Positions 18,571-26,284 of a stretch of 64,000 bases of DNA are shown here, one piece after another. Below the pieces are notes generated by a model, which worked only from the letters and a program-made list of their open reading frames with translations, was not told the DNA's origin and searched no databases. The stretch is from assembly GCF_004319545.1 (NCBI RefSeq), contig NZ_CP036313.1, positions 1,251,501-1,315,500 on the forward strand, written 5' to 3'. Within the stretch, counting starts at the first letter, position 1, and every line of letters begins with the position of its first letter. The DNA is from Desulfobacter hydrogenophilus. Its GTDB lineage: Bacteria; Desulfobacterota; Desulfobacteria; Desulfobacterales; Desulfobacteraceae. The position numbers were made by a program, and so were the translations under genes.

Positions 18571-19548
18571 ATGGCCGACAATAAATTTTTGGGTAATGCC
18601 GGTGGCAGAACATTATCCAAACCGCCCACCCCAGGCGACATTTTTTTTGACAAATCATTCAGGTTCCTGACCCGGGCTTTTACCTGGGCCACTGTTTTCC
18701 TTCTGACGTTCATCGTCTATAAAATCGGCGGGGAAGCGTTGCCCGCGTTTTCTGACCTGGGCATCAAATTTTTGTTCACCTCTACCTGGAACTCAAGCCA
18801 AGATGTCTACGGTATTCTTCCCCAGATTTGGGGAACACTTTACAGCTCATTTCTCGCACTTCTTCTGGGTGGGTTTTTCGGAATCACCATTGCCATATTC
18901 ATCACCCAGGATTTTCTTCCATATAGAGTTGAGTTTGTATTAAAAAATATTATTGAACTGCTTGCCGCCATCCCAAGCGTTGTGTACGGGCTTTGGGGCA
19001 TTTATGTTCTGATTCCCCTGATCCGCCCGGTTGCCAACTTTCTGCACGAGTACCTGGGGTGGATTCCTTTTTTTTCCACCCGGCTTTCGGGCTTAGGCCT
19101 GCTGCCGGCAGTACTGGTTCTGTCCATTATGATTCTGCCCACGGTTGCAGCCGTCTCCCAGGATGCCTTCAAAGCTATACCTCATAAAACCAAGGAAGCG
19201 GCCTTCGGCATGGGAACCACCCGCTGGGAAGCCATTTTGCGCGTTATGTTGCCCACTGCATCCGGTGGTATTTTCGGGGCCCTTGTTCTGGGATTTGGCC
19301 GGGCTCTTGGTGAAACCATGGCCCTTGCCATGCTCGTGGGCAGTATGTCCACACTGACCCTGTCCTTTTTTTCTCCGGCAGACACCATTTCAGCTCTTCT
19401 GGCCAACACCTTTCCCGAAGCAAATGTCGGGCTTGAGACCGGCGCACTGATGTCTGCGGCCTGTGTGCTCTTGCTGATTACCCTGATCGTTAATGTTGCA
19501 GGTGCTGTCATTGTTGCCAAAGCAACACCGGGAGGAGATAAAAGATGA
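18571..19548 (+). CDS. pstC: phosphate ABC transporter permease PstC
   Basis: A 325-residue inner-membrane permease subunit with about six hydrophobic helices. It carries the EAA-type loop region (AAFGMGTTRWEAILRVMLP) that contacts the ATPase and the LGFGRALGETMALAMLVG segment typical of PstC. GGAGA precedes the ATG. The stop overlaps the pstA start as ATGA, so the two permease subunits are translationally coupled. Confidence 0.95.
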   Translation: MADNKFLGNAGGRTLSKPPTPGDIFFDKSFRFLTRAFTWATVFLLTFIVYKIGGEALPAFSDLGIKFLFTSTWNSSQDVYGILPQIWGTLYSSFLALLLGGFFGITIAIFITQDFLPYRVEFVLKNIIELLAAIPSVVYGLWGIYVLIPLIRPVANFLHEYLGWIPFFSTRLSGLGLLPAVLVLSIMILPTVAAVSQDAFKAIPHKTKEAAFGMGTTRWEAILRVMLPTASGGIFGALVLGFGRALGETMALAMLVGSMSTLTLSFFSPADTISALLANTFPEANVGLETGALMSAACVLLLITLIVNVAGAVIVAKATPGGDKR

Positions 19549-20423
19549 ACCGGACCAACCCCCAACGCCTCCAGCTGGAACGCCAGCCCATGGAGCCAAG
19601 AGCGCTTAAATCAATCGTTTTAAGCGCCATCACCATTGTCTGTGCGGTCACCGCTTGCATCCCTTTATTTTCCGTGCTTCTCATGCTGGTGTATCGTGGC
19701 GGCAAGCGATTGACCTTGGAACTGTTTTACACCCTGCCGCCGGGTGCATTTGACGCCCCGGGTGTCGGCGGTTTCGGCAATGCCATCGCGGGTACCGCTT
19801 TTATGGTGGGAATTGCCGGTTTGATCAGCATCCCTTTTGGCATTCTGGCTGCCGTTTATCTGGCAGAACTTGATCCCCACAGTAAAATCTCCGAAATTGC
19901 CAGATTCTGTGCAAAAACCATGACCGGTCTGCCGTCTATTATTGCCGGTGTTTTTGCCTACGCGATTGTTGTGCTTACCATGGGCCACTACTCTTCATGG
20001 GCCGGGGGCATTGCCCTTTCCCTGTTGATGATCCCCACTGTCATGCTCACGGCTGAAGAAGCCATTAAAATGGTGCCCAACCCCATGCGCGAAGCGGCCT
20101 ACGGTATGGGATGCACCCCTTCCCAAAGCCTTATCAAGGTCATTTTGCCCGTTGGCATGCCCGGCATCATCACAGGCGTCGTCCTTGCTGTAGCCCGGGC
20201 CGCCGGGGAAACGGCACCGCTACTGTTCACCGCACTTTTCAGTGAAAGCTGGCTTTCCCCCAACGACCCCACGGCCTCTTTGGCTGTACTGATCTACAAC
20301 TGGTCATCCAGCCCCTATCCAAATCTCATTGAATTGGCCTGGGCCGCATCGCTGATTCTTGTTGTACTGGTCTTTATTCTCAATATTGTCAGCCGCAGCA
20401 TCGGTGGTAAAACCAAATTGTAA
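19545..20423 (+). CDS. pstA: phosphate ABC transporter permease PstA
   Basis: A 292-residue membrane permease pairing with PstC. Several transmembrane helices surround the ATPase-contact loop (EAAYGMGCTPSQSLIKVILP) and the AVARAAGETAPLLFTAL segment. The ATG overlaps the pstC stop (ATGA) and is preceded by GGGAGGAG inside pstC. Confidence 0.95.
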   Translation: MNRTNPQRLQLERQPMEPRALKSIVLSAITIVCAVTACIPLFSVLLMLVYRGGKRLTLELFYTLPPGAFDAPGVGGFGNAIAGTAFMVGIAGLISIPFGILAAVYLAELDPHSKISEIARFCAKTMTGLPSIIAGVFAYAIVVLTMGHYSSWAGGIALSLLMIPTVMLTAEEAIKMVPNPMREAAYGMGCTPSQSLIKVILPVGMPGIITGVVLAVARAAGETAPLLFTALFSESWLSPNDPTASLAVLIYNWSSSPYPNLIELAWAASLILVVLVFILNIVSRSIGGKTKL

Positions 20424-20457
20424 TTTTACGTGTACGAATAAGGGAGTATAAACGCTC

Positions 20458-21285
20458 ATGGAAGCATTAAAAGAAGTTGATGCAAACGCAGCCTATGAAA
20501 CCGATCTGCCTGCGGATGTTGCATTGGATTGTAACGCAGAACAGATTTATTATGGAGATTTCCTTGCTGTCCGGGACAGTCACGTCCCCATAAAGAGGAA
20601 CCAGATCACCGGATTTATCGGGCCTTCCGGCTGCGGTAAAAGTACGGTGCTTAAAAGTATCAATCGCATGAATGACCTGATCCGGGGATTCCGGTTTGTG
20701 GGGGATGTCCATTTCCACGGAATCAATATCTATGACAGCAATATCGACCCTGTGTCGGTTCGCCGCAACATCGGCATGGTGTTCCAGCAACCCAATCCGT
20801 TTTCAATGTCCATCTTTGACAACGTGGCCTTTGGCCTGCGCTTGAACCGTTATAAAGGGAATATGCACGAAAAGGTTGAAAAGGCCCTCAGAGGCGCGGC
20901 ACTGTGGAAAGAGGTAAAGGACAAACTTAAAAACAACGGCCTGTCACTTTCCGGCGGCCAGCAGCAGCGTCTGTGCATTGCAAGGGCCATCGCCACGGAA
21001 CCCCGTGTTCTTCTCATGGATGAACCCTGCTCCGCACTGGACCCCATTGCCACCCGCCAGATCGAAGAGCTAATGGTGGAATTGAAAAACCAGTTCACCG
21101 TTGCCATCGTAACCCACAACATGCAGCAGGCAGTCCGTGTGGCTGAGCAGACGGCCTTTTTTTCCGTGGACATCTCCAGGGGCGGCCGTACCGGCTACCT
21201 TGTTGAAATGGGTCTTACCAAAGAAGTATTTGAGAATCCCCAGCAAGACTTGACCAAAGAATACCTGCACGGTGAGTTTTCATGA
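20458..21285 (+). CDS. pstB: phosphate ABC transporter ATP-binding protein
   Basis: A 275-residue cytoplasmic ATPase that powers phosphate import. It has Walker [16 protein letters not shown] signature [16 protein letters not shown], Walker [14 protein letters not shown] and the switch histidine in VTHNMQQA. The first 25 residues are an extra acidic extension compared with a minimal PstB. It ends the operon: a terminator follows, and phoU, which often comes next, is not here. Confidence 0.97.
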   Translation: MEALKEVDANAAYETDLPADVALDCNAEQIYYGDFLAVRDSHVPIKRNQITGFIGPSGCGKSTVLKSINRMNDLIRGFRFVGDVHFHGINIYDSNIDPVSVRRNIGMVFQQPNPFSMSIFDNVAFGLRLNRYKGNMHEKVEKALRGAALWKEVKDKLKNNGLSLSGGQQQRLCIARAIATEPRVLLMDEPCSALDPIATRQIEELMVELKNQFTVAIVTHNMQQAVRVAEQTAFFSVDISRGGRTGYLVEMGLTKEVFENPQQDLTKEYLHGEFS

Positions 21286-21318
21286 TCCCACGCCTTTGGC
21301 TATAGTACAATCAAACGT

Positions 21319-21357
21319 AACAAAACCCCTGGAAAATATTTTCCCAGGGGTTTTGTT
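21319..21357. terminator. terminator of the pst operon
   Basis: A 14-bp perfect stem (AACAAAACCCCTGG / CCAGGGGTTTTGTT) ends in TTTTGTTATTTT on the plus strand. The remainder of the 315-bp gap to the next gene shows no further feature. Confidence 0.9.
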
Positions 21358-21600
21358 ATTTTAGCCCTTCCTGGAGTAAATTTTAGTGTGTTTGATTACC
21401 CGAGACTATGGTTCGAATCTTCAGGGAAATAAAAAAAACAAATTTGTAAATTATTTTCAACAGTTTGCGGTTGGAAAATCCGTAACAATTTTTTATAAGT
21501 ATGTAAATCATGAACAGACAATCTTAAAACAGGGATAACGGCCTTCTCTTATGCTGGATAAACAGAACCAATAGAATTAAACTTTTGAAAGAAGCGGAGC

Positions 21601-22020
21601 ATGATAAAAACAATAAGTTTTATAAGCATTGTTGGTGTAATCCTGTTATCTGCAGGTGTGACTTTGGCGGGTCCAGATATGAATCCCGGCAAATGGGAAA
21701 TCACCACAAAGATAGAAATGCCTGGGATGCCCGGACAATCCATGACCCACACCCAGTGCATTACTAATGATGACCTGGTCCCCGTGAATGGTGATGAAAA
21801 CAATAACTGTACGGTGAAAAATATGAGAACCAGCGGTGACACGGTGTCATGGGAAATTACGTGCGGCGGCCAGGGTGGACAGATGGACGGCACAGGAGAG
21901 ATTACCTATAACGGAGATACCATGAAAGGTAAGATGGAAATGACAATGAAGGGTATGAACATGAAGATAAAAAATATTTTTTCCGGAAAACGAATCGGTC
22001 CATGTGATGGCCCGTTATAG
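21601..22020 (+). CDS. DUF3617-like small exported protein
   Basis: A 139-residue protein with a signal peptide (hydrophobic run at residues about 4-20, then TLAGPDMNPGKWE). The mature part has the DUF3617 pattern: an N-terminal PGKWEITTKIEMPGMPG strand, a QCIT cysteine, another cysteine pair further on and many repeated GDTM/EMTMKGM strands near the end. Function is unknown for the family. GCGGAGC precedes the ATG. It is monocistronic, between the pst terminator and the tRNA-like fragments that mark the edge of the accessory region. Confidence 0.75.
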   Translation: MIKTISFISIVGVILLSAGVTLAGPDMNPGKWEITTKIEMPGMPGQSMTHTQCITNDDLVPVNGDENNNCTVKNMRTSGDTVSWEITCGGQGGQMDGTGEITYNGDTMKGKMEMTMKGMNMKIKNIFSGKRIGPCDGPL

Positions 22021-22063
22021 GGGGCGAGGGCTTACAATTGTTTAAAGATTGATAGGTGTTTAT

Positions 22064-22107
22064 TGAAGCCGGCGCGCGGATTCGAACCGCGGGCTTTCTC
22101 ATTATGG
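22064..22107 (-). other. tRNA 3'-half-like fragment (possible attachment-site remnant)
   Basis: On the minus strand this reads from an anticodon 3' stem (ATAATGAGA) through a perfect T-arm (CGCGG-TTCGAAT-CCGCG) to an acceptor 3' strand CGCCGGC and TTCA. About 35 of 40 bases match the 3' half of the intact tRNA-Thr at 28334-28409 in the same orientation. No 5' half is present, so it is not a functional tRNA. Confidence 0.65.
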
Positions 22108-22147
22108 CGTTCCCTTTAATTGATTTTCAACACTTAAAGGGAATATA

Positions 22148-22169
22148 GCGGGTTCAACTCCCGCCGCCT
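22148..22169 (+). other. second T-arm-like fragment, opposite orientation
   Basis: GCGGG-TTCAACT-CCCGC makes a perfect 5-bp stem with a 7-base T-loop, followed by CGCCT. It resembles the 3' end of a tRNA or tmRNA, but no other part of such a gene is present. It is separated from the opposite-strand fragment by an inverted repeat (TTCCCTTTAA / TTAAAGGGAA). Two further small hairpins (22210-22229 and 22334-22350) fill the rest of this 372-bp gap. Confidence 0.5.
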
Positions 22170-22392
22170 AAATTTAATAATGTAATCCTACCTCGATAGA
22201 ATAGAGAAGGGGCACAAGATGTTGTGCCCGGCATCGCTCCCTGAAAAGCGAGCTTTTATAGACATAAGTGTTGCTTTTCCAGGATTTATTCAGAGGCTGG
22301 ATTTTGATATAAAAAAACTTTTTAACAAAACATCTGCGGCTTGTCCGCAGAACTCGGGAGGGCTAACGCAGACGCGACGTCTTTCATTCTGT

Positions 22393-23490
22393 CTATTTAA
22401 TGGGAATATTCGGTATGCATACAGCAATATTTTTATATTTTTTTTGTTTCTCATCTAAAATGATTTGAGCTCTGCTCGAAAAGGAAATTAAATTACCATC
22501 GAACTTTTCATCTTCATCTTTTGATTTCATTTCAAAACGAAGAAGAACGGTATGTAGTGTATTAGGAGAAAGGGTTGTAAAGGAGGACCTTCTATATTTA
22601 ATACATTTAGCTGGGTCCATATTCCAATCTCTGTTATTCATATGACAGCCTTGAATGCCTGTCACGTTATTCAAATACATTATATTCCCTTTGTTATCCA
22701 CTATTGAAGGTATAGGTGTGACGAAGATGACAGGGAGAGATGCTTTTGTCTCGTTGGTTACTCCTAAAACAAGATTTACTGACTTTAAATTTTGTGAACG
22801 TGAAATATTTTGTATAAAAAATCTGAGTCCCTCAGCACAGAAGGCCCCTTTTTTATTTGTGTTAGCATAGGGGGTATCCATTCTATATTTATTTACTGGG
22901 TTAGCTTCAGGATCTGCACCTAGCGCTGTAGTAGTCCCCCCGCACAAGGGGCCGCTTTCCATCTCCTGTTCAAGTAAGTTTTCTATAGCCTGAGTTTTAG
23001 GTATCGAGATCGCAGCGGCAGAAATGGTGCGAGCAGTATTGGTTTCTACTAACCGAGCATTGATCCGGATACGATCGCCGATGACCGTTATGGTCCCTAT
23101 AGTCAGAGCCTGTACCCCGCTGATATCACCCAATTGTTTGGTTGTCTTGGGATTAAGGAGTCCTCCGGCCCCTAACTTGATTTCAGAAATCAGCGCTTCC
23201 AACTGCGAACGTTCAATAATTTTAAGCGATGAGTTTGGGACATTAAACAGGTGGAGGATTAGTTCATCGACAATATAGGTACTTAAAACACTGCAATTTC
23301 GATCTGAATGAGGGAAAGGTAATACAGCAATCGTAGTTTTGTCAGCAGCTAACGATTTATTAACTATTTCTGTGGCCAAGGCTTCAAGACCAGCTTCTAC
23401 GCTGCCAGCCACTTCATTTGCTGAAAGCAAACCTATATTCGCTGCTAAGGAAATGCTTAGTAACGTGAATACAGTTACGATTATTTTCAT
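22393..23490 (-). CDS. CsgG/FlgO-like secreted protein
   Basis: A 365-residue exported protein: signal peptide at residues 1-24 (MKIIVTVFTLLSISLAANIG..), with no lipobox cysteine. Residues about 50-185 match the CsgG/FlgO-type fold (IAVLPFPHSD, IVDELILHLF, LKIIERSQLEALISEIK, GVQALTIGTITVIGDRIRINARLVET). The remaining ~170 residues are a separate, unassigned beta-rich domain with several cysteines. Family members polymerise in or near the outer membrane or assist surface-structure assembly. No curli or flagellar gene is nearby, so the role is open. GGAGGA precedes the ATG. It lies 35 bp after a small one-helix membrane protein, suggesting a two-gene unit in AT-rich, probably acquired DNA. Confidence 0.65.
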   Translation of the reverse strand: MKIIVTVFTLLSISLAANIGLLSANEVAGSVEAGLEALATEIVNKSLAADKTTIAVLPFPHSDRNCSVLSTYIVDELILHLFNVPNSSLKIIERSQLEALISEIKLGAGGLLNPKTTKQLGDISGVQALTIGTITVIGDRIRINARLVETNTARTISAAAISIPKTQAIENLLEQEMESGPLCGGTTTALGADPEANPVNKYRMDTPYANTNKKGAFCAEGLRFFIQNISRSQNLKSVNLVLGVTNETKASLPVIFVTPIPSIVDNKGNIMYLNNVTGIQGCHMNNRDWNMDPAKCIKYRRSSFTTLSPNTLHTVLLRFEMKSKDEDEKFDGNLISFSSRAQIILDEKQKKYKNIAVCIPNIPIK

Positions 23491-23525
23491 TCAATCCTCC
23501 GTCAAGCTTTATTAATATTTTTCTT

Positions 23526-23942
23526 TTATGTTTTTCGACTAACCTGAACTAATACTCTTTTACTATCATAGTCAATCTTCAATATTTGAATATTAAAGAC
23601 ACCAACTGATGATTTGAATTCTTTTGTGTAGGAGTCTAATACTGCATGAGAAGATGATTTTTTACCTAGTGGAGAAATGATAAGCGTTACAAAGTTCTCT
23701 TTGCCAATATTTTTAAAAGCAACAGACAAATTTGTCTGTGCATTTTTTATAAATTGAGGATCATATTCATGTAGCGTATACTCTAAATTTTCATATGTTT
23801 TTTTAGGTGTCTCAACGATTTGTTCTTTAGGATTAATTGGTAAGATAATTAAAATAAGAGGGATCACTGTAGCAATAGCAATGATTACTGTAGCAATAGC
23901 CTCAATTTTAGTATAAAAACCTGTTTGTTGCATCTTAATCAT
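23526..23942 (-). CDS. small single-helix membrane protein, unknown function
   Basis: A 138-residue protein (or 135 from the internal Met at 23933). One strong transmembrane helix lies near residues 12-35 (IATVIIAIATVIPLILIILP), followed by a soluble domain of about 100 residues with a beta-rich pattern and no recognised motif. It overlaps the end of the decayed transposase frame by 8 bp and has no clear ribosome-binding site, so the exact start is uncertain. The neighbour downstream is the CsgG/FlgO-like protein (35-bp gap). I do not recognise a family. Confidence 0.5.
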   Translation of the reverse strand: MIKMQQTGFYTKIEAIATVIIAIATVIPLILIILPINPKEQIVETPKKTYENLEYTLHEYDPQFIKNAQTNLSVAFKNIGKENFVTLIISPLGKKSSSHAVLDSYTKEFKSSVGVFNIQILKIDYDSKRVLVQVSRKT

Positions 23943-24473
23943 TTGACATAGATAGAGTTTGTATCAAAACAAGACCCCGAAACGCAACATGGGCCACCCA
24001 ATTAATGATAAAATCATTAACATCATCTGAAAAAGGCTGCAAACTTTTTTTCAATTTACCACATAGTTGAGCAAGCACTAATAGACGATACAAATACATG
24101 GGATTTTTTCCAAAACAATGACTCAGAGCCCAAAATGGAACGGCGAACTTACGCAAAAACAATGGATTTTCAACATCTTTTACAAATCCAGTCATATAGG
24201 GCATGGCAAAAGACGCCTTATTGTGTAACTGATACCAGCAATGACTATTCTTCTGATTTTCAATTTTAGTTTTTTTGAGACTCTGATCTCCTTCATTGTA
24301 TATCCGCAGGCGATTTCAGGCGGAAAAATATTAGGATGCTCCTTGATTACCATGTCTAATATTATCCAAAATTGGATGGCATGTTGAATGATGGTGTAAT
24401 ATTGTGCTTGACAAACGTGCATACAAATAGTTCGATTCAGTCGGGGAGCGGTGTTAGAGGCAGGAGTCATCAT
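23935..24473 (-). pseudogene. frameshifted and truncated transposase
   Basis: Two overlapping frames on the minus strand join into one protein start. The upstream frame ends ...RRIVIAGISYTIR and the next continues ..SFAMPYMTGFVKD, but they are one base out of register near 24207. Restoring one base there gives a continuous YTIRPSFAMPYMTG. The segment FLRKFAVPFWALSHCFGKNPMYLYR resembles the N-terminal part of a DDE-type transposase family seen in other Deltaproteobacteria (from memory, not searched). After about residue 140 the similarity stops and the frame ends, so the catalytic core is missing. Confidence 0.6.
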
Positions 24474-24662
24474 TTTCCTTAGTTGTTATAGTTGCTGTTT
24501 GCACTTCAACCATAACTCAGGAAATGAATTTTTTCAGTCTATTTCATCGCTCTCCGACCCAGTCCCCCAAATCCGTTATAATCAGTAATTTTTGTTTATG
24601 AGGAGTTTCACTATTTGAGGGGCAAAAACCATAAATTCAGAGGGAAAGCGAAACTATTACCT

Positions 24663-24736
24663 CAAAATGATTGAGTCGTGATTCTGTGTGAGACTGAATG
24701 AAATTCTCTCACAAATTCACGCCATCAATCATTTTG
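24663..24736. repeat. long imperfect inverted repeat
   Basis: The arms begin with 12 perfectly paired bases (CAAAATGATTGA / TCAATCATTTTG). Pairing continues inward through GTGA/TCAC and TGTG.GAGA/TCTC.CACA to an 11-base loop. The whole is about 74 bp. It sits alone in the 554-bp gap between the transposase remnant and the pseudouridine synthase. No T run follows, so it is not a plain terminator. Nothing else in this gap is recognisable. Confidence 0.75.
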
Positions 24737-25027
24737 TAATGTACCGGTATCAAAGCTCAGATTCCCAATTTGAATTCAGATACCATATCTTGTGGTTCGG
24801 CCCAAGTCTCCAGAATAAATTTTATATATTATTTTGTTGAATTAGGTCTCGTGCCCCCGGAATTATGCAGTTGGTTAACGGAATATCCGTGGGGATTTCC
24901 CCCTATTTGTTTAATTTCACCCAAAGATATCATTGAACGGGTAAAAATCCCCAATAATGCGGGCCTAATTCCACGGGACTTTGCCTTGTCATTCCCCGAA
25001 ACTTGAACCTGTAATCCATATCAGGAA

Positions 25028-25909
25028 TTATAAAAAAAGTCGACGGTTTGACTCATAGGTCATTTGGGCACCTGAAATTGGATCACGGAATTTAAGTTTT
25101 CTGGCAAGAAGCTGGAGCGGTGCCGAAAATTCTTTTTTTCTCTCTGGCAGGAGTTCCGGATAATACCTGTCATTGAGTATGGGGAACCCCAATCCACTGA
25201 GATGCAGGCGTAGCTGATGTTTTTTGCCGGTGATGGGTTGTAATTGAAAAAATGCCTTGTTATCTTTATGTTTTACCAGGGTTATCTTTGAAATGGCATT
25301 GGGTTGACCCGGAGTTGACTTCATTCTGAACCACGGCTCTCCCTTGACCAGTCTGTTTTCCACGGTCCATGAATTTTTAGTCGGCTTCCGGGGGAAAGCG
25401 GTCACCGCTTGGTAAGTTTTTTCAATTTTCCCTTTCATGAACAGCTCCTGATACCGTCCCCTGGTTTCCGGGTTCATGGAAAACAGAACCAGACCTGCGG
25501 TTTCTCTGTCGATTCTGTTGATGGGTGAAAGAGTGGAGTTTCCTGTCGTCTTCTTTAAACGATGCAGTAGACACTCATTTACATAGGTCCCGGTCGGGGT
25601 CACCGGAAGAAAATGGGGCTTACAGGCCACAAGGATTTCTTTGTTGTAAAAAAGGATGGTTTCGGTAAAGGGAATGGCAACTTCTTCAACCACCTCTCTG
25701 AAATAATGGAGTCTTTTCAAGGGGGCGTAAGGCGTGTCCAGGAATACGATCTCTCCGTCCTCGGTGAGGACCTTTCCGGAATTGATCCTGGCCTTCCAGA
25801 TGTCCCTGGGAATGTTGGGGAATCTTTTGGCGAAAAAGTCCAGGATCAATGGGTAAGGCTTTTCCTTCTGGGGCATGAGGACGGTGGAGGGATAATCAGA
25901 TATTATCAT
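25028..25909 (-). CDS. RluA-family RNA pseudouridine synthase
   Basis: A 293-residue enzyme of the RluA/RluC/TruC type that isomerises uridine in rRNA or tRNA. The catalytic motif is SPINRIDRETAGLVLFS (Asp in the usual HRLD position, with Asn replacing His). The KTYQAV strand and the C-terminal GKKHQLRLHLSGLGFPI block, which the family uses for substrate binding, are both present. A short N-terminal region may be a reduced S4-like part. AAGGA precedes the ATG. It is monocistronic within the accessory stretch; its RNA target cannot be told from sequence. Confidence 0.88.
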   Translation of the reverse strand: MIISDYPSTVLMPQKEKPYPLILDFFAKRFPNIPRDIWKARINSGKVLTEDGEIVFLDTPYAPLKRLHYFREVVEEVAIPFTETILFYNKEILVACKPHFLPVTPTGTYVNECLLHRLKKTTGNSTLSPINRIDRETAGLVLFSMNPETRGRYQELFMKGKIEKTYQAVTAFPRKPTKNSWTVENRLVKGEPWFRMKSTPGQPNAISKITLVKHKDNKAFFQLQPITGKKHQLRLHLSGLGFPILNDRYYPELLPERKKEFSAPLQLLARKLKFRDPISGAQMTYESNRRLFL

Positions 25910-26284
25910 TTTTGAACAATTCCTTAATCTTGGCCTGGTTCAAATCAGGGGTATTTTGAGAAGCCCCTCGAAACTGCCTATTTTTATCTAAAGTGACAGC
26001 AACTGAAAACACATTAAGACTCTATGTGAAAGCAATGCGAGCGCTGTAACATTCAATGTCCTAATTTATTGAGGGCCATGGATATTATCCGAAGCCGGGC
26101 ACCATCGGTAAAGTGTGGGTATTGAAACTCCCAGGTTGTTTGCGACCTCCTTTGGTGGCATGCCTTGGGCCAAAATATTTTTGGCTGCTTCAACTTTATT
26201 TGGAGTCATAAGGCGTTTCCTTCCACCAACACGCCCGCGCTTCTTAGCGGCAGCCAAACCAGCTTTTGTTCTTTCAATTAATAG

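Noticed and set aside
21405..21432. ATGGTTCGAATC resembling a tRNA T-loop
   Set aside because: The flanking bases do not form a T-stem and no other tRNA arm is present.
24770..25006. A 78-codon open frame upstream of the pseudouridine synthase
   Set aside because: No ribosome-binding site, no recognisable motif, biased toward random composition; treated as non-coding.
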